Of a stretch of 64,000 nt of DNA, positions 15,963 to 26,574 are shown in pieces; position 1 is the stretch's first letter, and the number at the start of each line of letters is the position of its first letter. Under the pieces are notes generated by a model, which saw only the letters and a program-made list of their open reading frames with translations, searched no databases and was not told where the DNA came from. The stretch is from positions 178,433 through 242,432 of the forward strand of contig NZ_JAAGLU010000012.1 of assembly GCF_010550245.1 (NCBI RefSeq). Direction: 5' to 3'. This DNA comes from Streptomyces sp. SID12501. GTDB taxonomy: Bacteria; Actinomycetota; Actinomycetes; Streptomycetales; Streptomycetaceae. A program made the position numbers and the translations under genes.

Positions 15963-17027
15963 TCAGCTGTGGCCGAAGCGGTCGGCGATCAGTTCGGCGG
16001 CCATCATGACGGTGAGGTTGGTGGCCACGGACGGCGCGTCCGGGAGGATGGAGGCGTCGACCACCCGCAGCCCGGGCACTCCGTGCACGCGGCCCAGGTT
16101 GTCGACGACGGCCGTCGGATCGTCCGCGGAACCCATCGGCGCGGTGCCGCACAGGTGCGGATACGGCTTGACGTGAGCTCTGAGATACGCGGCCAGTTCT
16201 GTGCCGGAGGCAGCCGCCGGACCCGGTGCGATCTCGCGGAGTCCGAGCGCGCGCATCGGCGCGGTGGCGGCGAGCCGTCGGCCGAGAGCGACTGCTTCGA
16301 TCATCTTCCGGACGTCCAGCGGATGTTGCAGCAGTCCGAGGTCCAACTGCGGCGCGGTCCTCGGATCGAGGCCCGCCAGTCGCAGCCGGCCGTGGGCCTC
16401 GGGCTCGGGCCGGGTCACCGGGTCCACCGTGACGTACGCGGCTGTCGACGAGGGCAGCACCGACAGCGCGTTCCCGATGCCGAGCAGCAGCAGGCACGCC
16501 TCCAGGGCGAGCAGCGGGGCGTCCGTCGGCAGCGGCGCCGCCGGTATGAACGCCACGGTCGTCATCAGTGAACCCGCGAGAGACACGGGTCCGCCGCCGA
16601 AGCGGTCGGTGAGCCTGCCGGAGACGGGCAGGACCGCGGCCCCCACGGCGAAGCCCACCATCGCCAGGCCGGTGTCGATCACGTCGTAGCCGCGCACCAG
16701 CTGGAAGTACAGGGCCTGGATGACCAGCGCGCCGAACTGGATCGCACCGGCCAGGAAGCTGGATGCGGCCGTGGCACTGAACACCTTGTCGGCGAACAAC
16801 CCGGTGTTCAGCAGTGGCGCGGCACTCCTGCGGCCGAGCACACCGAAGGCGGCCGGCGCGGCGCAGTCCGGGAGCAGCGGGCCGTAGAACCCGGCGTGGG
16901 TGAGGCCGCCGGACCGGCCGGGCAGGCTCATCGCGTACGTCGCGGCCGACAGCCCGGTGCCCACGATCTTCGCGGCGAAATTCGGTGGGAGCGCTTTCGG
17001 TGGCGGCGTCGGAACGAGTGAGGGCAA
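15963..17027 (-). pseudogene. Chimeric remnant: MFS transporter segment fused to GMC oxidoreductase C-terminus
   Basis: The open frame of 354 codons joins two unrelated families. Residues about 70-230 match the second half of a DHA2 transporter (LFADKVFSATAASSFLAGA, YFQLVRGYDVIDTGLAM, SGRLTDRFGGGPVSLAGS). Residues about 230-354 match the C-terminal domain of a GMC flavoprotein oxidoreductase (YPHLCGTAPMGS, GRVHGVPGLRVVDASILP, ATNLTVMMAAELIADRF). The FAD-binding half of the GMC enzyme and most of the transporter are missing. The likely origin is a deletion joining two neighbouring leftward genes in frame. It is unlikely to work as either protein and marks the right border of the cluster. Confidence 0.75.
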
Positions 17028-17069
17028 GCGAATCCGGAAGACGATCGAGGACTGGTTCGCTGACGACAG

Positions 17070-18290
17070 CTAGCAGGTCCCCGCACGGCTGTACGCGCCG
17101 AGTTGCTCCAGCGTGGTGTTGTTCGACTCGTACGCGTCGAAGACCGTCGGCGTCCCGCTGTACTTCAGAAGCGCCTCGTCATTGGCGTGCAGGGACTGGG
17201 AGGTGTAGTTGACGCTCCCCGTCCAGACGATCTGCTGCACCGAGTCCTCATAACCGGCGTTGACCAGAAGGTACTTCGAGTGCAGCATGGCGGCCGGCGG
17301 GGCCGTCTTGTCGAAGCGGTAGACGGCGACGCCGTTGTGCGGGCCGCAGGCGCTGAGCGCAGAGATCGTGGTGTCGTCGGACGCGCCCTGGTCGGTGTAG
17401 ACGGCGTGCACGGTGCATCCGGCGTCGTCGAGGCTCTTCAGCTTCTGCGCGACAGCCGTGTCCTTGATGTCATACATGGCCATGTGGACGCTGCCGCCGG
17501 CCGAGCAGTCGACGTTGTTCAGGATGTCGAGGATGACGTTCTTGCTGGTGTCCTGCTGCGGGAAGAAGTACGCCTTCGCTCTGGTGCCGGTCGTCGCGTT
17601 GGCGGCCGTCACCGTGGTGTAGCCGACGCTTGACGCGGCGTCAGACATCTGGGCCGCCTTCATCGCCGTGAAGCGGTCGATGTAGGCCTGGTAGATGTCG
17701 GGCTGGTCGACCAGGGTGAGCGCGTTGTTCCAGGCGTTGACGCCTCCGTTCACGCCCGAGGTCGCGGAGATCATGTTGGCCGACGACTGCACCACCACGT
17801 CGGAACTGCCGGACGTGCTGGTGAACAGGTAGAACTTGTTGTGGTTGATGATGTCCTTGGCTGTGTTGTGCTCGATGCAGCCGCCATGGCACAGCAGAAC
17901 GTAGGAGCCGGCGGCGGGGTCGTTCCCGAGCACGTCTTCAAGGTCGGCGGTCGTCTTCTGGATATTGGACGTCGGGGCGTAGTCATCCGCGACAATCTTC
18001 ACTTTGACGCCGCGCTGATAGGCGTTCACCAAAGCGTCGTAGTAGGCCTGAGAGTTGAATGCGTAGATGGAGAAGCGGATGGTCGCGCCCGCCGGAGTCC
18101 CGTTGATCAGCCCGGTGAGGTAATTCTGTAGCGCATATTTGCCCGTCGCGTCGTTCGGATTGTTGAAGACGGCGTTGTTGGACAGGGCGGATGCTGCTTG
18201 GCTCGGTGCTCCGAAGCCTAGAACGGCGCCCAGGGATATCGCGAGGGCCAGGATCAGATGCGAAAAGCGAACGCGCACGGTTCTACGCAA
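17070..18290 (-). CDS. Secreted phospholipase D-like protein
   Basis: The 406-residue protein has a signal peptide (basic start, LILALAISLGAVLGFG, cleavage near SQAAS). It has two PLD-type His-x-Lys motifs, HNKFYLF about residue 170 and HSKYLLVN about residue 335, each followed by an N-rich strand (SSANM, TGSVNYTS). Proteins of this type hydrolyse phosphodiester bonds outside the cell; the substrate is unknown. The frame begins at a TTG at 18290 with AAGGA before it; the GTG four codons later is an alternative. The gene is divergent from the protease gene. Confidence 0.85.
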   Translation of the reverse strand: MRRTVRVRFSHLILALAISLGAVLGFGAPSQAASALSNNAVFNNPNDATGKYALQNYLTGLINGTPAGATIRFSIYAFNSQAYYDALVNAYQRGVKVKIVADDYAPTSNIQKTTADLEDVLGNDPAAGSYVLLCHGGCIEHNTAKDIINHNKFYLFTSTSGSSDVVVQSSANMISATSGVNGGVNAWNNALTLVDQPDIYQAYIDRFTAMKAAQMSDAASSVGYTTVTAANATTGTRAKAYFFPQQDTSKNVILDILNNVDCSAGGSVHMAMYDIKDTAVAQKLKSLDDAGCTVHAVYTDQGASDDTTISALSACGPHNGVAVYRFDKTAPPAAMLHSKYLLVNAGYEDSVQQIVWTGSVNYTSQSLHANDEALLKYSGTPTVFDAYESNNTTLEQLGAYSRAGTC

Positions 18291-18658
18291 AGTCTATTCC
18301 TTTACCGGTAGCCCGGAAGAGGGCGTTGGGCTCATTTTCGCGGACAGGCGAAGCCGCTGGACGTGGTCCAGCGGCACGAGCATAGCCAGATTTCAGCACG
18401 AGAACGGACCTGCGGACGAAATTGAGACCGCCTCGCTGACGCAGGGCGCCGTCCGGTACTTATTCGCTTGCAATTCTTGTCGCCGTCTGCATGGCACTAT
18501 CGCTCCACTTTCGGCAGGAGCCCTGCCGTGCCATCTGCAATGACGATTCGCGCCAATCTTGCTCTTTCGGCGGATGACTGGCTGGAATGTGTCCCTTGCG
18601 GCTGTCCAGTAACGCTGAGTACGTTGCGCACTTCAGTGATCAAGGAAGCGGGTGGGGG
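18291..18658. other. Divergent promoter region between PLD-like and protease genes
   Basis: This 368-bp stretch is less GC-rich than the flanking genes and serves both. No gene or clear operator was recognised. Confidence 0.4.
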
Positions 18659-19408
18659 ATGCGTAACCGGGTTTTCTCTCTGATGGCTGCGGCCGTTCTG
18701 TCCCTTTCGTTCTTTTCGGTGCAGGCAGCCGTTGCGGACGAGGGCGACGGAGGAGTGAGCGCCAATATAATCGACGGCGAGGCGGCTACCTCGTCCGACG
18801 GTATGGCAGCCGTCCACTACAACGGCGTCTTCAGATGCAGTGCGTCCATCGTGGACAATTACTGGATTCTGACCGCCAAGCACTGTCTGTACGACCAAGG
18901 CAGCCGGCTCGACGACGACAAGTTCACCGTCCGGGTCAAGAGCCTCAACCGCAGCAGCGGCGGAGGGGTTGTCGACGTCGCCTTCACGAAGGCGCGCGCC
19001 GACAACGACATCGCCATGATGAAGCTGAGCCGGTCGGCGAACGCGGAGCCGGTGCGGCTGGCGACGGCCCATCCGGTGGTCGGAGTGACCACGTACGCGT
19101 TCGGATGGGGCTCGACCACCTTTGGCGGCGGGGCCAGTTCCGTGCTCAAGCGGGCGGAGCTGAAGGTCGTGAGCAACAACGGGGTCGATTATTACGGCGG
19201 TCGGGCCATCGACGTGACCGGGATCAACGGCGTCGCCTGTTTCGGAGACTCGGGCGGCCCGCTGTTCAAACTCGTCGACGGTCTTCGCTACCAGGTCGGC
19301 GTCCTGTCCGGGGACAACAACCCCTACTGCGAGTACGGCGAGCCGGACAGCTACGCGAGCACCCCGGAGAGTCTCGACTGGATCACCCGCGTCATGGCCG
19401 ACTTCTGA
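18659..19408 (+). CDS. Secreted trypsin-like serine protease
   Basis: The 249-residue S1-family protease has an N-terminal signal peptide (MRNRVFSLMAAAVLSLSFF, cleavage near AVADE). The triad is complete: His75 in LTAKHCLYD, Asp117 in DNDIAMMKL and Ser198 in CFGDSGGPLF. Cysteine pairs around His and Ser fit the usual disulfides. It lacks a C-terminal binding domain. The ATG at 18659 follows AAGGAAG. It probably degrades extracellular protein. Confidence 0.92.
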   Translation: MRNRVFSLMAAAVLSLSFFSVQAAVADEGDGGVSANIIDGEAATSSDGMAAVHYNGVFRCSASIVDNYWILTAKHCLYDQGSRLDDDKFTVRVKSLNRSSGGGVVDVAFTKARADNDIAMMKLSRSANAEPVRLATAHPVVGVTTYAFGWGSTTFGGGASSVLKRAELKVVSNNGVDYYGGRAIDVTGINGVACFGDSGGPLFKLVDGLRYQVGVLSGDNNPYCEYGEPDSYASTPESLDWITRVMADF

Positions 19409-19457
19409 GACCCGGTGGGTCCGTCTGACTCGCGGTGACCGTGAGCGGGTGCACGAA

Positions 19458-19505
19458 GGCCGGTGGCCGAGGCAGGTGAGAGAGCGACTGCCTCGGCCAC
19501 CGGCC
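19458..19505. terminator. Perfect 18-bp stem-loop after the protease gene
   Basis: GGCCGGTGGCCGAGGCAG (19458-19475) pairs fully with 19488-19505 across a 12-base loop, starting 50 bp after the protease stop. There is no T-tract. It is a likely transcription end or mRNA-stabilising structure. The remaining 320 bp up to the next gene show no recognisable feature. Confidence 0.65.
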
Positions 19506-19828
19506 GCCAGGTCGGACGGCGATGGTCACCCGGGGTCCCGCGGGGTCACCCGACAGCGGGCCCGTTCTTCGCCGGCAGTTCCCCGGCCTCCCCGCCGGGA
19601 CCGAGACCCCGTGTCACCGGCCGGCGGAGAGCGTGTCCACACCGGCCTCGGAGACGGCTTCTGCTGCTGCCTCACCGTCAGGTCTTCGGGGGCAGCGGAC
19701 ACCGGGGAGGAGGTCGCCGCCTTCGCGCTGCGGGCAGGCGCTCGCGAGCCGGTCCGGATTCAGTGGCCGCGTGCGGGCTGCGGAGCAGGTAGGAAGGTCG
19801 AGCGTCGCTTCGGGCAGGATGGGGTCCC

Positions 19829-21868
19829 ATGGCGGGTGGGAGAGACCAGCTCGTAGAGCTGCTTCAGCATGCGGGGCTGGAAGTCGTGGGGGACTGGCAC
19901 ATCGAGGAGGTGCTGCCGCCTCACGCCGCTTGGCGTTCCGTCATTTCGGGCAGAGCCAAGCCGTTCGTGGCTGTGCCGGCGGATCAGCCCGACCTGGTCG
20001 CTGAACTCAACGCACAGTGGCACCGCCTTGCCGGCAGCAACGGGATCGTGGGCGAGGACGGCGTGTTCCTCATCGATGTCACCGGCAACTGGACGGGCTG
20101 TGCGCCCAGGCGCTGGGCTCGGGTGAAGCTCTCCGGCGAATGGGACCTCGCCGGAGTGCTCGGCGAGCGGCCGGGGCAGCCGGAGTTCCTCAGCCTCTCG
20201 ACGGATGGCGACACCCTGATCGGGGTGACCACCGAGGAGGACGAGGTCTGGTTCATCGTCCTCGACCGTATCGGAGAGTGGCAGGAGGCAACCGCGCGGG
20301 CGTCGGCGCAGGAGACCTCCGAGGAGCGAGAAGCCGCGTGGGGGGCGCTCTTTCGGGGCCCAGGACCTTCGGAGCGGCTGCGCCAGATGTGGGCGCACGG
20401 TCTGGCGCTCAACCCCGCCACACCCGACGACCTCCGCGCCCGGCTCCTGGGGTTGTCGCACCACGTGATGTGGCGCCCACTGCCGACGGCAGCCGTCGAG
20501 GCGGCCATGGTCCACCCGGATCCTAAGCTGCGGCAGCATCTGGCCGAGGTCCAGCCGAACATCACGACAGATCAGTGGGCGCGCCTGATCCTGGGCGAAG
20601 AGGAACCCCGGAACCGGTGGATCCTCACACTGCTCGCGGCGGACCGGCAGGTCGAGCTCACCGACGCCGCGTACGAACAGCTCGTGGCGGATCCGTCGGC
20701 ACGGATCCGCGTAGAGGCCGCTCGCCTTGCCGGGCTGCCCGAACGAATGCTTACCGCTCTGGCCGCCGACGCCGAATGGTCCGTGCGTGCCGCGGTCTGT
20801 CATAGGGCCTGGCCCCATCTGGGAACCGCAGCTCGGCGGGCGCTTCTCGACGACCCCTCCGGGAAGGTCCGCATCGAGGCACTGCTCCAGCACCACCAAG
20901 AACACCCGATGCCACGATCCGCCTTTGACACCACAGGACTTGACACCACAGGACTTGACGCCGCCGAACTTCGATGCCGCGCGGTGAAGACCTGCCGTCT
21001 GGAGCGCTCCCTCGCCGAACATCTGGCTCACCACGGCGATCAGGCCCAGCGACGCTCTCTCGCGGGCAACCCGCACCTGGACCCGGACCTGGTCGGTATC
21101 CTCGCCCAGGACCCCGACGAGCAGGTCCGCTATGTGATGGCCCTACGCGCCGACCTCAACGAGGAACAGCGGGCGGACATCGATATCGACTTCGACCCGC
21201 ACATTCACCTCAACCCGCTCGACTGGGTCGTTGCGCTGCACGAGGACCCCGTCGCCATGCGCCGCCTGGCCGCCTCCTCCCACCCCCTCGTACGCAGAAG
21301 CGTCGCCCGGGCCCGTCATCTCCCGCCGGACGTCATCGAAGTCCTTGCCCTTGACGAAGACCGTGTCGTACAGCTCTTCCTCGCGGAATCCTGCGACGAC
21401 GCACCCGCGGACATGCTGCTGCGGGTGTGGCAGTGGTGGACAGGAAGCCTCAGCACCCCCGATCGCCCCCACGGACATCCGAACTTCCCCCGCGTCGGCC
21501 TGCTCCGCTACGCCGACGACCCGAACCCACGGATGCGCCAACTGGCCCTGGACGCCCCGGAGTCAACAGCTGAGCTGGTCGAGCGGTTCAGTCGGGACAG
21601 CAACAAGGAAGTACGACACCGTGCCGCGAAGGACTCTCGGCTGACGCCCTCATCGGCGTTGCGGCTGCTCGACGACCCGCACGACAGCGTGCGCGACGCG
21701 GCGGCCCGGCACCCCGGACTGCCCGCGCGCGTGCTGGTCCGGCTCTTGCGGGACACCGACGCCGGTACCGCACAGACCGCGGCCCGGCATCCAGCCTTGC
21801 CTGTACCCGTCATGGAACAGATGCTCCAGCGGATCCACCTTCCGGCCGACGCCGGCCCAGGACGGTGA
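19829..21868 (+). CDS. HEAT-like repeat protein (leucine-rich repeat variant)
   Basis: The 679-residue protein has an N-terminal domain of about 160 residues of no known family and a long array of helical repeats with the recurring pattern DPxxxVRxxxAxxxxLPxxxLxxLxxD (e.g. DPSARIRVEAARLAGLPE, DSVRDAAARHPGLPARVL). Such arrays bind proteins or peptides; no enzyme motif is visible. A local 15-bp tandem repeat at 20927-20971 gives FDTTGLDTTGLDAAEL. Converging genes encode another HEAT protein and a CPCC protein. The role is unknown; similar Streptomyces proteins are scattered and variable. Confidence 0.75.
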   Translation: MAGGRDQLVELLQHAGLEVVGDWHIEEVLPPHAAWRSVISGRAKPFVAVPADQPDLVAELNAQWHRLAGSNGIVGEDGVFLIDVTGNWTGCAPRRWARVKLSGEWDLAGVLGERPGQPEFLSLSTDGDTLIGVTTEEDEVWFIVLDRIGEWQEATARASAQETSEEREAAWGALFRGPGPSERLRQMWAHGLALNPATPDDLRARLLGLSHHVMWRPLPTAAVEAAMVHPDPKLRQHLAEVQPNITTDQWARLILGEEEPRNRWILTLLAADRQVELTDAAYEQLVADPSARIRVEAARLAGLPERMLTALAADAEWSVRAAVCHRAWPHLGTAARRALLDDPSGKVRIEALLQHHQEHPMPRSAFDTTGLDTTGLDAAELRCRAVKTCRLERSLAEHLAHHGDQAQRRSLAGNPHLDPDLVGILAQDPDEQVRYVMALRADLNEEQRADIDIDFDPHIHLNPLDWVVALHEDPVAMRRLAASSHPLVRRSVARARHLPPDVIEVLALDEDRVVQLFLAESCDDAPADMLLRVWQWWTGSLSTPDRPHGHPNFPRVGLLRYADDPNPRMRQLALDAPESTAELVERFSRDSNKEVRHRAAKDSRLTPSSALRLLDDPHDSVRDAAARHPGLPARVLVRLLRDTDAGTAQTAARHPALPVPVMEQMLQRIHLPADAGPGR

Positions 21869-21890
21869 GCCCGGCCCCACCGGGCCTTTC
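21869..21890. terminator. Short hairpin terminator between convergent HEAT genes
   Basis: GCCCGG and CCGGGC form a 6-bp stem with a five-base loop just after the stop codon, followed by CTTTCT. It lies between converging genes. Confidence 0.45.
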
Positions 21891-21932
21891 TGGTGAGGTC
21901 GGGGCACACCAGGACGGCCGTCCGTCGGCAGG

Positions 21933-22658
21933 TCACGGGTGGAGGTCCGTGTGGTCGATCCACTCGATGGTGACGACGATGTTCTCACCGGCGGGAGCTT
22001 CGGTGGCTTCGAGCAGTGCCCATTCACGCGCCGATTCGACCAACTCCGGCCAGGGCGCTGTCCAGTCGAGTTGCCGGTCCAGCTCGGGGCCGGAGACCAA
22101 GCAGGTGCTGTCGCCGTCGTTCTTCCAGAACTGGCCGCAGAGGATGACTTGTTCATGGTCGGCGAGGTCGTTCACGATGTCGCCGTAGTGGATCGATGGC
22201 CACGCGGGGACATCGCCCACCCTCATGGTGCGCAGCGCCGCCGTCGACGGGGGCGTGACTGCTCGGCGGGCGCCGAGTTCTGTGAGAGCCCAGCGGAAAC
22301 CGCCCGGCTCGCTCCGGTCCGGCGGAATCGCCCGCTCCATACAGGCGCGGTACGCGCGCCACAGGGGCTCAACCGCGTCCCTGATCCCCAGGTCCGCGAG
22401 GGCCAGCGCCGCCCACTCCCGCACGGTGCTGTTGTCACTGGCCAACAGCTCGATCAGTGCGGGGCCGCAGCGCAGGTCTCCGACCTCCTCGAAGACCTCA
22501 ATGGCGGTCAGCTGGCCGAAGCTGCCGAGGAACGGTAGGCCGTCGATGATGACAGGGACCGCGGGGTGTCCGATGTGGATCAGCTCGGTGCGGGCATCCA
22601 TGGACTCGTCCGCAGCGCCATCCATCTGCTGGACGAGGGCTGCGATTCGGGATGCCAT
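21933..22658 (-). CDS. HEAT-repeat protein
   Basis: The 241-residue protein starts at the ATG at 22658 (GAGAGGAA upstream). The N-terminal half has HEAT-type helices (HIGHPAVPVIIDGL, TAIEVFEEVGDLRCGPALIELL, STVREWAALALADLGI). The C-terminal half (about 150-241) is a distinct domain with no family I recognise. It lies 28 bp after the CPCC gene, so the two are one transcription unit. An immunity-like or binding role is possible but unproven. Confidence 0.75.
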   Translation of the reverse strand: MASRIAALVQQMDGAADESMDARTELIHIGHPAVPVIIDGLPFLGSFGQLTAIEVFEEVGDLRCGPALIELLASDNSTVREWAALALADLGIRDAVEPLWRAYRACMERAIPPDRSEPGGFRWALTELGARRAVTPPSTAALRTMRVGDVPAWPSIHYGDIVNDLADHEQVILCGQFWKNDGDSTCLVSGPELDRQLDWTAPWPELVESAREWALLEATEAPAGENIVVTIEWIDHTDLHP

Positions 22659-22686
22659 ACGCGGTTCCTCTCGGTAGTGGGTCGGC

Positions 22687-23079
22687 TCACTCCGGTTCGG
22701 GCGAGGTGACTCGGCGCCAAAAGGTCGGCAGCCACCAGCACAGCACTGAGAGGTCTTCGGGCCATGGGGCCCGCTCCGCGGCTTCCCAGTCCTCGAAGGA
22801 GTCGCGGGACCGATCGATGGGGCGCCACGCCGGGTCGAGCGGCTCGTCCGGCGCCGGCGGCCGTACGTACTGTTGGCCACGGTGATCGCAGGCGCCGAAT
22901 TCCCGGTAGTTCTGCTGGGCTTCGACCAGGGAGACGCGGTTGGCTCCGCCTGCCATCGTCGGCCACCGGAATTGAACACCATCGTCTTCCCAGAAACAGA
23001 TGGGACAGATCTCGTAGGAGCCGGGCATCTCATCAAGGACGAGATGCCCGCAGCACGGACATGGTAATGGGCTGCTCAT
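22687..23079 (-). CDS. Cysteine-rich CPCC-family protein
   Basis: The 130-residue protein begins MSSPLPCPCCGHLVLDEMPG, followed by YEICPICFWEDDGVQ. This gives the CPCC plus CPxC zinc-ribbon-like signature of the CPCC family (Pfam Cys_rich_CPCC), and SLVEAQQNYREFG is also typical. The function of the family is unknown. It is the first gene of a two-gene unit with the HEAT protein. Confidence 0.85.
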   Translation of the reverse strand: MSSPLPCPCCGHLVLDEMPGSYEICPICFWEDDGVQFRWPTMAGGANRVSLVEAQQNYREFGACDHRGQQYVRPPAPDEPLDPAWRPIDRSRDSFEDWEAAERAPWPEDLSVLCWWLPTFWRRVTSPEPE

Positions 23080-23324
23080 CGGCGCAGTGTGGACGACGAA
23101 TCACCCACCTCACCACTGTGTTTCCGAGCTCACCACCAGGGGAGGCGCACGACGGTCGGCGGTCAGGGCGGATCGGAACAGTGATCGAGGGTGCCACGAA
23201 CTCTCGGGTCAGGCACCCGCCTCGTGGGGTTTCCCCGGGACCTTTCGGGGACCTTCCGCCGCGTAGGCAGGCAACGCCCTGACAGCGCTGAAAGACAGGA
23301 ACGCGCTGCTCAGAGCCCATCCCC

Positions 23325-24692
<1,368 letters not shown>

Positions 24693-24756
24693 GGGAACTC
24701 CTCAGAACGGGGGCGGTGGGCTCCGCACCGGGCGGAGCCCACTCACCCCAGGGGCA

Positions 24757-26019
24757 CTACTTGTTGAGACCGGGGTACAGCGGGTGCTTGTCGGCCAGCG
24801 CCTTCACGCGGGCCTTCAGGCTGTCGACGTCGAACGACGGCTTCAGGGTCTCGGCGATCACGTCCGCGACCTCCGTGAAGTCCTCGGTCGTGAAGCCGCG
24901 GGTGGCCAGCGCCGGGGTGCCGATCCGCAGGCCCGACGTCACCATCGGGGGGCGCGGGTCGTTCGGGATGGCGTTCCGGTTGACGGTGATGCCGACCTCG
25001 TGGAGACGGTCCTCCGCCTGCTTGCCGTCCAGCTCGGAGTCGCGCAGGTCTACGAGGACCAGGTGGACGTCCGTACCGCCGGACAGGACGGACACACCGT
25101 GCTCGCCGACGTCCGCGCGCACCAGACGCTCGGCGAGGATCCGCGCGCCCTCGACCGTACGACGCTGGCGCTCCTTGAACTCCTCGCTCGCCGCGACCTT
25201 GAAGGAGACGGCCTTCGCCGCGATCACGTGCTCCAGGGGGCCGCCCTGGAAGCCCGGGAAGACGGACGAGTTCAGCTTCTTCGCGAACTCCTTCTTCGCC
25301 AGGATGATGCCGCCGCGCGGGCCGCCCAGCGTCTTGTGGGTGGTGGAGGTGACCACGTCCGCGTACGGCACCGGGTTCGGGTGCAGGCCCGCCGCGACCA
25401 GACCGGCGAAGTGCGCCATGTCGACCCAGAGGTAGGCCCCGACCTCGTCCGCGATGCGGCGGAACTCCGCGAAGTCCAGCTGCCGCGGGTACGCGGACCA
25501 GCCCGCGATGATCACCTTCGGGCGGTGCTCCTTGGCGAGCTGCTCCAGCTCGGCCATGTCGACCAGACCGGCCTCGTCCACGTGGTAGGCGACCACGTCG
25601 AACTGCTTGCCGGAGAAGTTCAGCCGCATCCCGTGGGTGAGGTGGCCGCCGTGGGCCAGGTCCAGGCCGAGGATGGTGTCGCCGGGCTGGGCCAGCGCGA
25701 ACAGGGCGGCCTGGTTGGCGGAGGCGCCCGAGTGCGGTTGCACGTTGGCGTACTCGGCGCCGAACAGCTCCTTGACCCGGTCGATCGCGATCTGCTCGGC
25801 GACGTCGACGTGCTCGCAGCCGCCGTAGTAGCGGCGGCCGGGGTAGCCCTCGGCGTACTTGTTGGTGAGGACCGAGCCCTGGGCCTCCATGACCGCGACC
25901 GGAGCGAAGTTCTCCGAGGCGATCATCTCCAGGGTGGACTGCTGGCGGTTCAGCTCGGCGTCGACGGCGGCGGCGATGTCGGGGTCGAGCTCGTGCAGGG
26001 GAGTGTTCAGAAGCGACAT
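24757..26019 (-). CDS. glyA: Serine hydroxymethyltransferase
   Basis: This PLP enzyme interconverts serine and glycine with tetrahydrofolate. It has 420 residues, the usual length. Signatures are IASENFAPVAVMEAQGS, YAEGYPGRRYYGGCEHVD and the Schiff-base Lys in VTSTTHKTLGGPRGG. It lies between gcvH and sdaA in the same direction, 64 bp from each neighbour, and is probably cotranscribed with the glycine cleavage genes. Confidence 0.97.
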   Translation of the reverse strand: MSLLNTPLHELDPDIAAAVDAELNRQQSTLEMIASENFAPVAVMEAQGSVLTNKYAEGYPGRRYYGGCEHVDVAEQIAIDRVKELFGAEYANVQPHSGASANQAALFALAQPGDTILGLDLAHGGHLTHGMRLNFSGKQFDVVAYHVDEAGLVDMAELEQLAKEHRPKVIIAGWSAYPRQLDFAEFRRIADEVGAYLWVDMAHFAGLVAAGLHPNPVPYADVVTSTTHKTLGGPRGGIILAKKEFAKKLNSSVFPGFQGGPLEHVIAAKAVSFKVAASEEFKERQRRTVEGARILAERLVRADVGEHGVSVLSGGTDVHLVLVDLRDSELDGKQAEDRLHEVGITVNRNAIPNDPRPPMVTSGLRIGTPALATRGFTTEDFTEVADVIAETLKPSFDVDSLKARVKALADKHPLYPGLNK

Positions 26020-26083
26020 GGGGTCAGTACGTCCTTACGTCCTTGTGACTGGCCTTGTGCCTGGAAATCTCGGCCGGGGGATC

Positions 26084-26461
26084 TCAGCTGCCGGAGAACG
26101 CGGTGTACTCGTCCGCGGAGAGCAGGTCGCCCGGCTCGTCCGTGACACGCACCTTGAAGAGCCAACCGCCTTCGAACGGGGCGGAGTTCACCAGTGACGG
26201 ATCGTTGGAGACGTCCTCGTTGACCTCGGTGACCTCACCGGCGACCGGGGAGTACAGGTCGCTGACGGACTTGGTCGACTCCAGCTCACCGCAGGTCTCA
26301 CCCGCGGTCACCGTGGCCCCGACCTCGGGAAGCTGGACGTACACGACATCGCCGAGCGCGTTGGCCGCGTGCTCGGTGATACCGACCGTCGAGACGCCGT
26401 TCTCGGCGCCCGACAGCCACTCGTGCTCCTTGCTGTAGCGCAGCTGCTGGGGGTTGCTCAT
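26084..26461 (-). CDS. gcvH: Glycine cleavage system H protein
   Basis: This lipoyl carrier shuttles the aminomethyl group in glycine cleavage. It has 125 residues from the ATG at 26461 (AGGAGA upstream; a longer frame begins 13 codons earlier without a good site). The lipoylation Lys is in GELESTKSVSD, and YSKEHEWL opens the fold. It lies 113 bp after gcvT. The P protein (gcvP) is not in the window. Confidence 0.97.
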   Translation of the reverse strand: MSNPQQLRYSKEHEWLSGAENGVSTVGITEHAANALGDVVYVQLPEVGATVTAGETCGELESTKSVSDLYSPVAGEVTEVNEDVSNDPSLVNSAPFEGGWLFKVRVTDEPGDLLSADEYTAFSGS

Positions 26462-26574
26462 GGCCTGAATTCTCCTGTACGCGGGGGACTGGTCCTGCAT
26501 GGGGTACTACGCGGGGAAAGTGCCTGCCCGTCAGCAGGCAGGACACGGACGGATCGTCGGTGACGCTGCCGGAG

